A stretch of 64,000 nt of DNA from CALBPI01 sp038521865 (GTDB taxonomy: Bacteria; Pseudomonadota; Gammaproteobacteria; Steroidobacterales; Woeseiaceae). Shown here one piece after another: positions 42,579 through 52,604 of this stretch. The position numbers and the translations under genes are program-made. Below the pieces are notes generated by a model. That model did no database searches, had not been told where the DNA came from, and was given only the letters and a program-made list of their open reading frames with translations. Position 1 is the stretch's first letter. The number at the start of each line of letters is the position of its first letter. The DNA is taken from contig JBCBKO010000001.1 in NCBI GenBank assembly GCA_038521865.1, positions 1,262,739 to 1,326,738 on the forward strand, given 5' to 3'.

Positions 42579-43814
42579 CTACCAGCCGCCACTGAACCAA
42601 CTCTTCATCCTCGCCAAGACCTCTCCGAGCTTGCCGCTGACCGGTCCTGCTACGTCGACTTGCTGCAGGTTTTCGTAGCCGTACAACAGCAGGCCCACAC
42701 CCGTCGCGTGGATGGGATTTCTGATCACGTCGGATAGACCGGTTACGTGCTGCGGCACTCCGAGACGAACCGGCATGTGGAAGACCTCTTCGGCAAGTTC
42801 AACGGCGCCTTCCATCTTTGCGCTCCCGCCGGTGATCACCAGACCTGCGGCGATTAGCTCCTCGAATCCACTGCGACGGAGCTCGTCCCGTATGAGCGTG
42901 AACAGCTCCTCGTAACGTGGCTCGACCACCTCGGCGAGGGTTTGGCGAGCGAGACGTCGCGGCGGCCGATCACCGACGCTTGGCACTTCAATCGTCTCGT
43001 CCGCATTGGCCAGCTGCGACAACGCGCACGCATACTTGATCTTGATCTCTTCGGCGTATTGCGTCGGTGTTCGCATCGACACAGCGATGTCGTTGGTCAC
43101 CTGATCACCCGCAATCGGGATGACGGCGGTGTGCTGAATCGCACCGCCGAGGAATACAGAAATATCGGTTGTGCCACCGCCGATATCGACGATGCACGAA
43201 CCGAGCTCTTTTTCATCCTCAGTCAAAACGGAATAGCTCGATGCCAATTGCTCGAGCACAATCCCATCGACTTCGAGCCCACAGCGTTGCACGCACTTAA
43301 CAATGTTCTGTGCGGCACTCTCGGCGCCGGTGACCATATGCACCTTGGCTTCCAGTCGGACGCCCGACATACCGACGGGTTCGCGGATGCCTTCCTGGTT
43401 ATCGATGATGAATTCCTGCGGCAGGATGTGCAGGATTTTCTGATCGGCCGGAATTGCCACGGCCTTGGCCGCATCAATAACCTGGTTGACGTCGACCTGA
43501 CTCACTTCCTTGTCACTAATCGCAACGATGCCGTGCGAGTTCAGGCTGCGGATATGGCTCCCGGCAATGCCGGTGTAGACAGAGGCGATTTCGCAACCGG
43601 CCATCAGCTCCGCCTCTTCTACCGCCCTTTGAATGGAGTGCACTGTCGACTCGATATTGACCACCACCCCTTTCTTCAAGCCGCGTGACGGGTGGCTCCC
43701 AATACCGATCACCTCAATGGCGCCGTCCTCGGCGACCTCGCCAACAATGGCGACAACCTTGGATGTGCCAATGTCCAGTCCGACGATCAAATTCTGTTCC
43801 GACTTACGAGACAT
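42579..43814 (-). CDS. ftsA: Cell division actin-like protein FtsA
   Basis: 411 residues. Actin-fold phosphate loops LDIGTSKVVAIVGE and DIGGGTTDISVF, adenosine motif GLVITGGSAKMEG, and a C-terminal amphipathic membrane helix LARMKSWFSGGW. It tethers FtsZ to the membrane. ATG directly abuts the ftsQ stop. Confidence 0.98.
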   Translation of the reverse strand: MSRKSEQNLIVGLDIGTSKVVAIVGEVAEDGAIEVIGIGSHPSRGLKKGVVVNIESTVHSIQRAVEEAELMAGCEIASVYTGIAGSHIRSLNSHGIVAISDKEVSQVDVNQVIDAAKAVAIPADQKILHILPQEFIIDNQEGIREPVGMSGVRLEAKVHMVTGAESAAQNIVKCVQRCGLEVDGIVLEQLASSYSVLTEDEKELGSCIVDIGGGTTDISVFLGGAIQHTAVIPIAGDQVTNDIAVSMRTPTQYAEEIKIKYACALSQLANADETIEVPSVGDRPPRRLARQTLAEVVEPRYEELFTLIRDELRRSGFEELIAAGLVITGGSAKMEGAVELAEEVFHMPVRLGVPQHVTGLSDVIRNPIHATGVGLLLYGYENLQQVDVAGPVSGKLGEVLARMKSWFSGGW

Positions 43815-44633
43815 CTATCGTGACTCCGTTGAACTGCGCGCCATCGCTGACGCCTCGATCAATGCTTGCTCTTTGAATTGCGGAGAAGCCCAGCCAATTG
43901 CGAAACCGTTCGTGTAGCGCATATCGACATAGCGAATCTGATCCGTCTTTCGGACCAGCAAAGGTGTGACCGATTGCAGAAAGCGTTCGACCCGCGCACT
44001 CACATCCTTGCGCCCGAGCCTTACCTCGATACCGTTCATCAGAATCAGATGCCATGAACCGCGCTCCTCGAGACGCAATGCTTGCAGTCCACCAAGACCC
44101 GCTTTGATCGTCGGGCCGTTGATGGCGAGGTATTGCGCGGCCACATCAGTCACGCGCGAGTCTGGCCCCGACAAACGCGGCAACTCGGGAAACTCGAATC
44201 GGGACCGCTCGACGAATAACTCGCCGCGCGTGTTCAAGAGGCCGTAATCACCCCAGCGTGCAGCGGGCACCTGTTCGGAGATTGAAATGTGCAGGCGGTC
44301 AGGCCATAGCCTGCGCACGCTCGCGCGGTCTACCCACTCCAGCGCTTCGATGCGTTCCCGCATCGCGCTGAGGTCAGCACTTAAAAATCCGGTAGCGTCA
44401 AGATCGCCCACGGCGGCACTGATCTGCGAAGTCGTCACTCGATTGAAAGGTGCTTTGACAGAAATCTCTTCGATCGGTCGATCCAGCGCGATGCCCAGCG
44501 CCAACGCCGCCGCCGCCATTCCAGCGACGCCAATCACCAGAGTCACGAATCGCCGTGCAATCACGCGGGAGAGCTGAAGCACCATGTTCGGCCGCTTCGT
44601 CCGCGGTTTTTGTCTGCGTGCTTGTCTGGCCAT
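43815..44633 (-). CDS. ftsQ: Cell division protein FtsQ
   Basis: 272 residues from ATG 44633, which shares one base with the ddlB stop. A basic cytoplasmic N-terminus (MARQARRQKPRTKRPN) precedes the single TM (about 30-50), then the POTRA domain (ISVKAPFNRVTTSQISAAV) and beta domain (VRRLWPDRLHISISEQVPAARW). FtsQ links early and late divisome proteins through FtsB/FtsL. Upstream codons to 44813 run inside ddlB and are excluded. Confidence 0.95.
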   Translation of the reverse strand: MARQARRQKPRTKRPNMVLQLSRVIARRFVTLVIGVAGMAAAALALGIALDRPIEEISVKAPFNRVTTSQISAAVGDLDATGFLSADLSAMRERIEALEWVDRASVRRLWPDRLHISISEQVPAARWGDYGLLNTRGELFVERSRFEFPELPRLSGPDSRVTDVAAQYLAINGPTIKAGLGGLQALRLEERGSWHLILMNGIEVRLGRKDVSARVERFLQSVTPLLVRKTDQIRYVDMRYTNGFAIGWASPQFKEQALIEASAMARSSTESR

Positions 44634-45559
44634 CAGTGCACCCCACCGACAAAACTGGTGTCGAGAATCGCAAGACAAAGTGATTGAAAATCGATCCCGG
44701 CAACACTGGCCGCATGAGGCACCAGGCTGTGTGAGGTCATGCCAGGTACGGTATTCACTTCCAGTACACAAGGGACGCCATCGCCGTCCATCATGAAATC
44801 CACACGCCCCCAACCGGCACAGCCGAGTGCGTTAAACGCTGCAAGACTCTGCGCGGCGAAACGCTGACCGAGCTCGGTATCCGCCCCTACGGCCGGGCAT
44901 ACAAATCGTGTCTCTTCAGAGGTGTATTTCGCGGCGTAGTCATAAAACTCGTTGCCCGCATCAATTCGAATAGGGGGCAGCGCACGCTGGTCAAGTACGC
45001 CAACGGTGTACTCAGGACCGGGCAGTAACGGCTCGATCAATACGGTGTCATCCAACGCGTGGGCAATGGCAACTGCCTCCGCCAGCGCGCCGCTGTCAGC
45101 TACCGGCAGTGCACCCAAGCTAGAGCCGCCGTTCGACGGTTTGACGAACACTGGATACTCCAAATCCACGGGCAGTGCCGCGCCTCTGCGCAGGGTCCGT
45201 CCACCAACTACGCGCACACCATGTGCCGCCATGACCGCTTTGCTGCGCATCTTGTCCATTGCTAGCGCGCTTGCCATGACGCCACTGCCGGTCACCGGGA
45301 TGCCTAGCACCGCCAACGCCCCCTGAATCGTGCCGTCCTCACCGTCGCCCCCGTGAAGCGCGTTCCACACTCGGGAAATGCCCTCTGACTGCAGTTCGTG
45401 TAGCGCGCGTTCAGCGGGATCGAATCGCACGACATCAAGTCCTGCCTGCTGCAGCGCATCCGCGACAGCGGCACCGCTATCCAGAGACACCTCGCGCTCA
45501 CCGGACTTTCCGCCGAAGAGGACCGCGACGCGACCATATCGATCCAACACCGGCGTCAT
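44633..45559 (-). CDS. ddlB: D-alanine--D-alanine ligase
   Basis: 308 residues of the ATP-grasp type: VAVLFGGKSGEREVSLDSG, HGGDGEDGTIQG, VKPSNGGSSLGA, VLEVNTVPGMTSHSLVP. It makes the D-Ala-D-Ala dipeptide added by MurF. The start overlaps the murB stop region by 4 nt. Confidence 0.97.
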   Translation of the reverse strand: MTPVLDRYGRVAVLFGGKSGEREVSLDSGAAVADALQQAGLDVVRFDPAERALHELQSEGISRVWNALHGGDGEDGTIQGALAVLGIPVTGSGVMASALAMDKMRSKAVMAAHGVRVVGGRTLRRGAALPVDLEYPVFVKPSNGGSSLGALPVADSGALAEAVAIAHALDDTVLIEPLLPGPEYTVGVLDQRALPPIRIDAGNEFYDYAAKYTSEETRFVCPAVGADTELGQRFAAQSLAAFNALGCAGWGRVDFMMDGDGVPCVLEVNTVPGMTSHSLVPHAASVAGIDFQSLCLAILDTSFVGGVH

Positions 45560-46476
45560 GCAGCCACCTCGCCCAGAAAACGCACCTCATGGCGAAGCGC
45601 CACGCCGTGTTTGTGCTCTACGGTCTGCGCCACGTGATCGATCAGTGACTCAATATCGGCTGCCGTTGCATGACCCGTATTGATGATGAAGTTCGCATGC
45701 TTCGGCGAAACCTCTGCGCCACCTATGCGGAAGCCTTTAAGTCCGCTTGCTTCGATCAGACGCGCCGAATGATCGCCTTCGGGATTCGCGAATACAGATC
45801 CGCAGCTGGGCTGCCCGATTGGTTGGGTTGCATGACGGCGCGCTTGCAATTCACGCAAGCGATCAAGACTCGGTTGATACGCCGGGTCAAACTGTAAATG
45901 CGCGCCGACGAACCAGGCGTTGCCTTGGCCAGACACACGGCGATAGCCGACGTCGAATTGCGTCGCATCGCGCGTCTCGACCGAACCATCACGATGCATC
46001 AGTCGCACGTCATGCACAGCATCCCAAGTCTCGGTGCCGTGCGCTCCAGCATTCATCGTTAACGCACCGCCCAGCGAACCGGGAATCCCTGCAAAAAACT
46101 CGGACGGACCCATTTCCCAGCGAACCAGACTGCGGGCAAGTGTGGCGCAAGGCAGGCTAGCGCCTGCATAGACACCGTGGGGAGCTTTTCGCTCCAGCGT
46201 ACGCTCAAGTGTCCTTGTGCTAATCACCACGCCTTCAACGCCGCCATCGCGAACCAGCAGGTTGCTGCCAAATCCCACCCAGTGCAGTGGTAATTCGGAT
46301 GGCAACGCTCTTAGGAACGAAGACAACTCAGTTTCGTTCGTCGGTTGAAACAGAAGCTCCGCCGGGCCACCCACACGCCAGGTCGTATGACTGGCCATGG
46401 GTTCGTCGAGCTTCACGCCCGACGCGAAGGTATCGAGTAGTTCCTGCTTGAGTGCCGACGTCAACACCGCGCTCAT
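45556..46476 (-). CDS. murB: UDP-N-acetylenolpyruvoylglucosamine reductase
   Basis: 306 residues with FAD-binding TWRVGGPAELL, VGFGSNLLVRD and GIPGSLGGALTMNAGAHG, and the C-terminal catalytic Ser/Glu region (SCGSVFANP, HANFIIN). It lacks the extra loop domain of E. coli-type (type I) MurB and looks type II by length. It reduces the enolpyruvyl ether to UDP-MurNAc. ATGA overlap with murC. Confidence 0.96.
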   Translation of the reverse strand: MSAVLTSALKQELLDTFASGVKLDEPMASHTTWRVGGPAELLFQPTNETELSSFLRALPSELPLHWVGFGSNLLVRDGGVEGVVISTRTLERTLERKAPHGVYAGASLPCATLARSLVRWEMGPSEFFAGIPGSLGGALTMNAGAHGTETWDAVHDVRLMHRDGSVETRDATQFDVGYRRVSGQGNAWFVGAHLQFDPAYQPSLDRLRELQARRHATQPIGQPSCGSVFANPEGDHSARLIEASGLKGFRIGGAEVSPKHANFIINTGHATAADIESLIDHVAQTVEHKHGVALRHEVRFLGEVAA

Positions 46477-47897
46477 GCAGCACCATCCTTGCGCAGCACT
46501 TCAGATAGCTGTGCCGGCAATGCCTGCGCCAGTGCACCAACATTGCCAGCGCCCATGGTCAACAAGAGATCATTCGGTTGTAGCAGTGGCGCCAACGCGT
46601 GTGGGAGTTCCTCGGTGTCTTCAATGAAGACCGGTTCAACTCCGCCACGACTCCGAACCGCGCGTGCGACAGCCCGACCGTCCGCATTGGATATCGGTGA
46701 CTCTCCTGCTGCGTACACTTCCAACAGCACGAGCACATCGACACCGCTCAGCACCTGCGCGAAGTCATCCAGCAGATCGCGGGTCCGGGAGTAGCGATGC
46801 GGTTGGAAGACAAGCACAAGACGTCGATCGGACCAGCCCGATCTCGCTGCTTCGATCGTCGCTGCGAGCTCTGTCGGATGGTGACCGTAGTCATCGATCA
46901 TCAGTACATCGCCGCCATCGACAGGTAAAAAGCCGTGACTCTGGAACCGTCGATCAATACCCGAAAACTGTGTCAGCGCCTCCAAAATAGCGCCGTCCGG
47001 AACATCGAAGTCTGTCGCCACAGCGATCGCCGCCAGCGCATTACGCACGTTATGAAGTCCGGGCAAATTAAGCGTTACCGACAGCGTTTCACGGTCACGT
47101 CGCTCGACGTCAAAGTGACTTTGATGCCCATCGATCCTGACATTGACCGCGCGCACGTCTGCACGCTCATTAAGACCGTAGGTAACCTGGGAGCGCGGCA
47201 CAGCAGCACGAATTGACGCAACGCCCGGATCATCGACGCACAGTACGGCAACGCCATAGAACGGCAGGTTGTGTAAGAACTCTACGAACGCCGTATGCAG
47301 ACGCTCCAGATCATTGCCATACGTCCCAAGGTGATCCGCATCGATGTTGGTCACAATCGCGACTAGCGGTTGCAAGTGGTGGAATGACGCATCGCTCTCG
47401 TCCGCCTCGGCTACAAGGTACTGGCTTTCACCCAAGCGTGCGTTGGTATCAGCGCCTTTCAATCGGCCACCAATGATGAACGTCGGGTCAACTCCTGCCG
47501 CCGCCAGAACTGCGGCGACAAGACTGGTCGTGGTCGTTTTACCATGTGTACCGGCAACCGCCACCGAGCGACGTGAGAAGCGCATCAGCTCACCCAGCAT
47601 TTCGGCACGTGCAACTACCGGTATCCGGCGTGTTCTCGCCTCTGCGAGCTCGACGTTGTCCGCAGGCACCGCAGTCGAACTCACAACGACATCGGCATCG
47701 CCGAGATTTGTCGCAGCATGTCCGATCATCACTCGCGCACCGAGTGTTTCGAGTCGCCGAGTGACCGTCGAGGCCGAGAGGTCCGAACCCTGTACTTCAT
47801 ACCCCTGCGTCAGTAAGACTTCTGCGATACCGCACATCCCGGCGCCGCCGATACCGACGAAGTGAATGCGATGAATCTTGCGCATCCGGAGATTCAT
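46473..47897 (-). CDS. murC: UDP-N-acetylmuramate--L-alanine ligase
   Basis: 474 residues from ATG 47897. Rossmann-like N-terminus HFVGIGGAGMCGIAEVLL, ATP loop GTHGKTTTTS, central and C-terminal ligase domains (DDYGHHPTE, FQPHRYSRTRDL). It adds L-Ala to UDP-MurNAc. ATGA overlap with murG. Confidence 0.98.
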   Translation of the reverse strand: MNLRMRKIHRIHFVGIGGAGMCGIAEVLLTQGYEVQGSDLSASTVTRRLETLGARVMIGHAATNLGDADVVVSSTAVPADNVELAEARTRRIPVVARAEMLGELMRFSRRSVAVAGTHGKTTTTSLVAAVLAAAGVDPTFIIGGRLKGADTNARLGESQYLVAEADESDASFHHLQPLVAIVTNIDADHLGTYGNDLERLHTAFVEFLHNLPFYGVAVLCVDDPGVASIRAAVPRSQVTYGLNERADVRAVNVRIDGHQSHFDVERRDRETLSVTLNLPGLHNVRNALAAIAVATDFDVPDGAILEALTQFSGIDRRFQSHGFLPVDGGDVLMIDDYGHHPTELAATIEAARSGWSDRRLVLVFQPHRYSRTRDLLDDFAQVLSGVDVLVLLEVYAAGESPISNADGRAVARAVRSRGGVEPVFIEDTEELPHALAPLLQPNDLLLTMGAGNVGALAQALPAQLSEVLRKDGAA

Positions 47898-48991
47898 GAC
47901 ACAGCCTCCAGGGCCGAGTCTTCGAGAATCTCGGCACACTGTGCAACCACCAGACCGACAGCGTCCGGACCGCGCAGTGCGCGCGCTTTCTGTGCCCGAT
48001 CAAGAAGGGCATCGCGATCGGTCCCGAGACGGCGAATCGCTTTTGCTAACGACTCTGCACTCATCTCTTGTTGCTGGATGACCAATGCCGCCTCGGTGTC
48101 CACCAGCGCTTTCGCATTACGTGTTTGATGATCGTCAACCGCCGTCGGCAGCGGGACAAATACTGCCCCCAAGCCGACGTTGATCAGCTCGCTGACGGTT
48201 AGGGCACCGGCACGACAGACAATCAAGTCTGCCCACGACAACGCCTGAGCCATGTCCTCAATGAACGGCGTGACCTCAGCACGAACCCGGTGCTGTGCAT
48301 AGCGATCCTGAGCGATCTCGAGCGTCGCCGGTCCTGCCTGATGACGCACATCGAATTGCACGTTGTCCTCAGCGAGTAACGCGACTGCGGGAGCAACCCA
48401 TTCATTCAACGCGAGCGCACCCTGACTGCCGCCAATGACGAGCAGCCGCAGCGCACCCTGACGTGTTGCAAAGCGCCGCTCCGGCGGTGCAATTGCTCGA
48501 ATATTTGCGCGTACCGGATTTCCCACAGTGCTCGCACCTGCAATTGCGCCGTCGAAACCGAGAAGTACACGAGTCGCCACGCGTGCCAGCCATCTGTTTG
48601 TCATGCCCGCCGCAGCATTCTGTTCATGGATCACCAGGGGGATGCGCATCAGCCACGCGGCGATCCCGCCGGGGCCACTGACAAATCCGCCCATCCCAAT
48701 GACCAATCGCGGGCGAATCCGGCGCATGATGCGTAACGAACGTACGATAGCGAGACTGATACGAAACGGCGCAAGCAACCAGCCGGCGGCGCCACGTCGA
48801 CGCAAACCACTGATCGTCAGCCATTCCATGGGAATGCCCTGCTCCACCACCACGCGCGACTCCAGTCCACGGGTCGTGCCGAGCCAAATCACCGGTTGAC
48901 CGCGATCAAGAAACTCATCAGCAATCGCTAGCGCCGGATAGACGTGTCCGCCGGTGCCGCCTGCCATGATCAGAATCGGCGCACGGCTCAT
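47894..48991 (-). CDS. murG: Lipid II synthase (undecaprenyl-PP-MurNAc-pentapeptide GlcNAc transferase)
   Basis: 365 residues of the GT28 family: AGGTGGHVYPALAIAD near the N-terminus, HEQNAAAGMTNR, and the donor site GGSQGALALN and CRAGALTVSELINVG. It transfers GlcNAc to lipid I on the inner face of the membrane. Overlaps ftsW and murC by 4 nt each. Confidence 0.98.
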   Translation of the reverse strand: MSRAPILIMAGGTGGHVYPALAIADEFLDRGQPVIWLGTTRGLESRVVVEQGIPMEWLTISGLRRRGAAGWLLAPFRISLAIVRSLRIMRRIRPRLVIGMGGFVSGPGGIAAWLMRIPLVIHEQNAAAGMTNRWLARVATRVLLGFDGAIAGASTVGNPVRANIRAIAPPERRFATRQGALRLLVIGGSQGALALNEWVAPAVALLAEDNVQFDVRHQAGPATLEIAQDRYAQHRVRAEVTPFIEDMAQALSWADLIVCRAGALTVSELINVGLGAVFVPLPTAVDDHQTRNAKALVDTEAALVIQQQEMSAESLAKAIRRLGTDRDALLDRAQKARALRGPDAVGLVVAQCAEILEDSALEAVS

Positions 48992-50181
48992 TTGCGCCTC
49001 CGCTTGCGAACCTTGGGTTGGGCGGCCGCGATCACATTTTCATGGTGCGCTCTCAGCACAAGGCCCAATGCAGCAAGAACGATGATCATGCTGCTGCGGC
49101 CATAACTGACGAGCGGCAGTGTCAATCCTTTCGTCGGCAAGATGCCGAGATTCACGCCGAGGTTGACGAAAGACTGCAGTCCCAACCAAACGCCGACGCC
49201 AAGTACCGTGTACGCCGCGAACCAACGCTCGAGGGCGGCCGCTTCTCGCGCCGTTTTAAGGATGCGCAATACAAGCAGCAGCAGCACCATGATCATCACG
49301 GCAACACCTGCTAGACCGAACTCTTCGGCATAAACAGCGAACACAAAATCAGTGTGAGCCTCGGGCAAATAAAACAGCTTCTGCACGCTGTTGCCCAAAC
49401 CAACCCCCAACCATTCTCCGCGGCCGATCGCCATCAACGAGTTGGTCAGTTGATAGCCGTCACCGTGCGGGTCTGCCCACGGGTTAAGGAAAGAGAAGAT
49501 ACGGCTTTCGCGGTAACTGCCATCGAAGATCAATACGACGAATGCGCTGCAGGCGATAACGCCGAAAACCATCAGATCTCGAATTCGAGCACCGGCACAG
49601 AACAGCACCACCAGTGCAGTCGCCATCAGCACCGTCGCCGCGCCCATGTCCGGCTCGGCCAACAGCAGCGCTGCGGCGATACACAACACAGCAAACGGCT
49701 TCGCGAGTCCGAGAAATCTTGTTTCGAGCGTCTCTTGCTGGCGCACCGCATAACCTGCGATGTACATGATCAGTGCAAGACGCGCCGGTTCGGAAACCTG
49801 CACACGAATACCGGCAAGATTCACCCAGCGCTGGCTGCCATTAACAACCACACCGACATCCGGGATTAACACCACCGCGAGCAACACGAGCGCAAGCAAC
49901 AGCAACAGGGGACTGAATTTGAACCAGGTATCGCTAGGCACAACCAGCATGAACGCGAGCGCCACGATCCCGACCGTCAACGCTTGTAGCTGTCGAATCA
50001 CGTAAGCGAAGGGATTGCCAAAGTCGTCCTGTGCGATGCCCAATGAGGCGGAAGTGAGTACGACGAGACCGATCGTCAGCAGCACCACAATCAAGCCCAG
50101 AAGGCGCAGGTCCCAGTGAAATGTACTGACCGGCCGGATCGGCAGCGGAATCTGGATGTTGTTCGTCACTGAGCGACTCAT
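48988..50181 (-). CDS. ftsW: SEDS peptidoglycan polymerase FtsW
   Basis: 397 residues with about ten hydrophobic segments and SEDS signatures: AEPDMGAATVLM, LGNSVQKLFYLPEAHTDFVF, and GLTLPLVSYGRSSMI. The C-terminus is strongly basic (KVRKRRRK). It polymerises septal glycan with FtsI. The N-terminal cytoplasmic segment is about 22 residues. Confidence 0.97.
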   Translation of the reverse strand: MSRSVTNNIQIPLPIRPVSTFHWDLRLLGLIVVLLTIGLVVLTSASLGIAQDDFGNPFAYVIRQLQALTVGIVALAFMLVVPSDTWFKFSPLLLLLALVLLAVVLIPDVGVVVNGSQRWVNLAGIRVQVSEPARLALIMYIAGYAVRQQETLETRFLGLAKPFAVLCIAAALLLAEPDMGAATVLMATALVVLFCAGARIRDLMVFGVIACSAFVVLIFDGSYRESRIFSFLNPWADPHGDGYQLTNSLMAIGRGEWLGVGLGNSVQKLFYLPEAHTDFVFAVYAEEFGLAGVAVMIMVLLLLVLRILKTAREAAALERWFAAYTVLGVGVWLGLQSFVNLGVNLGILPTKGLTLPLVSYGRSSMIIVLAALGLVLRAHHENVIAAAQPKVRKRRRK

Positions 50182-51524
50182 GCGGCGAGCCCCTCAATCA
50201 GTTGGCGAAAGTGTTGTCCGCGCGCCTTGTAGTCGGGATAGGCATCCTGACTTGCAGCCGCCGGCGCGAGCAATACTGTGTCACCCGGTTGCACCATGGC
50301 GTGTGCGGCCTTGAGAGCACGCGGCAGGTCTTCCGCCTGTGCGTGATCGAAACCGTTTTGCGCCAGTGCGCTCGCCACTTCCGTTGCAATGGTTCCGTAG
50401 GCAACGGCGAATCTCACGTGTGCGGGCAACTGCTTTGAGAACGCGTCGTAGTCCTCTCCCTTGCCCAGTCCGCCAATCAGCATGACAACCGGCCCAGACA
50501 CCGCCTTCGCTGATGCGAGCGCTGCAGCGCAGTTGGTCGCCTTGGAATCATCAACGTAACGCACGCCATCGATAACGGACACCAATTGATGCCGGTGATC
50601 GAGACCCGGGAAACTGCGAATCGCGGCGACCATTGCACTCAATGGCAGGTCGATGCTGCTCCCGATTGCCAGTGCCGCTGCGATGTTGAGCACGTTATGC
50701 TCGCCGATCATCGCAGCTTCCTCGACGGCGAGGATCGGCTCTGCTCCACTCGCCCAGTAGCGACGACCTTCGTGCCCTACAACACCGAAGCTTCGTGCAT
50801 CTTCCGGCGGGTTTTTACCGAAGCGGATCATGACTGCATCAACATCGATCACCTCGGATGGCCATGCATGATCCGAGGGCACGACGGCATAAGCGCAATT
50901 CCGATAGATCGAAAGTTTCGCGGCCTCGTAGGCTGAAAAGTCGCCATGCCAATCGAGATGGTCCGGCTCGATATTCAGAACACAGCCACACTGCAACGCC
51001 AGCTCCGGCGTTCTGGACAATTGGAAACTTGAAAGCTCAAGCAAATAGAAACCGCGCTCACCCGGCTCCGGCAAATCAAGGACCGGTACACCGAGATTGC
51101 CACCTGCCGCGAACGCGACATCGGCTTGTTGACACATGTGCGCCAGCAGACTCACTACGGTGCTCTTACCGTTGGTGCCAGTAACCGCCACGATGGGCGC
51201 TGCGGCGTCCCGCGCAAACAGCGTGATGTCGGAATGCGTGGGAATATCCCGTGCACGGATCTCTGAGACCAGCGGATCCTGATCCGAGACACCCGGCGAG
51301 ATGATGACCTCTGTCATCCCTTCGAGCACAGTCGCATCGGCATCAGTAATCACAACCGCGTCCGGAAGGCTCTCGTGAATCGCTTTTGTATCCACCGTCG
51401 ACCGGGTATCTGCGAACACCGCACTGCGACCCTGGCGCTTTAGCCAACGTGCGATGGATGCGCCGGTCAGCCCCATGCCGAGGACCAGCGTTTCGCGCTT
51501 TTGCATATCGCTCATCGTGCTCAT
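50178..51524 (-). CDS. murD: UDP-N-acetylmuramoylalanine--D-glutamate ligase
   Basis: 448 residues. N-terminal LGMGLTGASIARWLKR, ATP loop GTNGKSTVVSLLAHM, ligase motifs EPDHLDWHG and DDSKATNCAAALAS, and C-terminal LLAPAAASQDAYPDYKARG. It adds D-Glu. Coupled by 4-nt overlaps to mraY and ftsW. Confidence 0.97.
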   Translation of the reverse strand: MSTMSDMQKRETLVLGMGLTGASIARWLKRQGRSAVFADTRSTVDTKAIHESLPDAVVITDADATVLEGMTEVIISPGVSDQDPLVSEIRARDIPTHSDITLFARDAAAPIVAVTGTNGKSTVVSLLAHMCQQADVAFAAGGNLGVPVLDLPEPGERGFYLLELSSFQLSRTPELALQCGCVLNIEPDHLDWHGDFSAYEAAKLSIYRNCAYAVVPSDHAWPSEVIDVDAVMIRFGKNPPEDARSFGVVGHEGRRYWASGAEPILAVEEAAMIGEHNVLNIAAALAIGSSIDLPLSAMVAAIRSFPGLDHRHQLVSVIDGVRYVDDSKATNCAAALASAKAVSGPVVMLIGGLGKGEDYDAFSKQLPAHVRFAVAYGTIATEVASALAQNGFDHAQAEDLPRALKAAHAMVQPGDTVLLAPAAASQDAYPDYKARGQHFRQLIEGLAA

Positions 51525-52603
51525 CGGATCTTCAGACTCGCGAGGCCGACCAAGACGAGGATCACGGTAATAATCCAGAACCGAACAATGACCTTAGGCT
51601 CCGGCCATCCCTTGAGTTCATAGTGGTGATGCAGCGGCGCCATGCGAAAGACGCGCTTACCCGTGAGCTTGAAGGACGCCACCTGGATGATGACCGATAA
51701 GGTCTCGACGACGAACACGCCGCCCATGATCACAAGCACCAGTTCCTGGCGGACGATAACAGCGACAACGCCCAACGCTGCGCCGAGTGCCAGCGCACCG
51801 ACATCACCCATGAAGACCTGCGCTGGGTAGGTGTTAAACCAAAGGAATCCGAGGCCAGCACCAGCGATCGACGCACAAAAAACAAGCACCTCGCCGGCAC
51901 CGGCGACGTAAGGAACACCCAGATACTCGGAAAAGTTAATGTTGCCGGCGACGTAGGCAAACACGCCAAGCGCACCGCCGACGAGAACCGCAGGCATGAT
52001 CGCTAGCCCGTCCAGCCCGTCCGTCAGATTCACCGCGTTGCTAAAGCCAACGATCATGAACGTCGTGAACAGGACCTGTAACATCCCGAGCGGCAGAACC
52101 ACATTCTTCAGGAACGGCAGGATCAGTTCACTCTCGACCGGACTCGTGGCCGTCTGAAAAAGCACGATCGCGGCGATGAAGCCAAAGATCGTCTGCCACA
52201 TCAGCTTGTACCGTCCCGCCAGACCAGCGCTGTCCTTGAGAACAAGCTTTTTCCAGTCGTCGTAGAAACCGATCGCACCAAAAGCGAGCGTGACCAGTAC
52301 GACAACCCAGATGAATCGATTCGAGAGATCCCCCCACAGCAATGTTGAAATCGCGATCGCGGTGAGAATCAATGCGCCACCCATGGTGGGTGTACCTGCC
52401 TTTTGCAGGTGCGACTGAGGTCCGTCGTCACGCACAGTCTGGCCGATTTGTCGCAGCGCCAGTCGATCGATCATCATCGGCCCGACGACGAACGAGATGA
52501 TCAAAGCAGTCAGTGCGCCCAGGATCGCCCGCATTGTCAGGTAGCTAAAGACGTTAAAGCCACTCTCAAATTGAGTGAGATACTCGGCAACCCAAAGCAG
52601 CAT
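51521..52603 (-). CDS. mraY: Phospho-MurNAc-pentapeptide translocase
   Basis: 360 residues with about ten TM helices. Signatures include KAGTPTMGGALIL, catalytic region FSNAVNLTDGLDGLAIMP, FMGDVGALALGAALG and the C-terminal HHHYELKGWPEPKV. It moves phospho-MurNAc-pentapeptide onto undecaprenyl phosphate to make lipid I. One nt separates it from murF. Confidence 0.98.
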   Translation of the reverse strand: MLLWVAEYLTQFESGFNVFSYLTMRAILGALTALIISFVVGPMMIDRLALRQIGQTVRDDGPQSHLQKAGTPTMGGALILTAIAISTLLWGDLSNRFIWVVVLVTLAFGAIGFYDDWKKLVLKDSAGLAGRYKLMWQTIFGFIAAIVLFQTATSPVESELILPFLKNVVLPLGMLQVLFTTFMIVGFSNAVNLTDGLDGLAIMPAVLVGGALGVFAYVAGNINFSEYLGVPYVAGAGEVLVFCASIAGAGLGFLWFNTYPAQVFMGDVGALALGAALGVVAVIVRQELVLVIMGGVFVVETLSVIIQVASFKLTGKRVFRMAPLHHHYELKGWPEPKVIVRFWIITVILVLVGLASLKIR

Positions 52604-52604
52604 G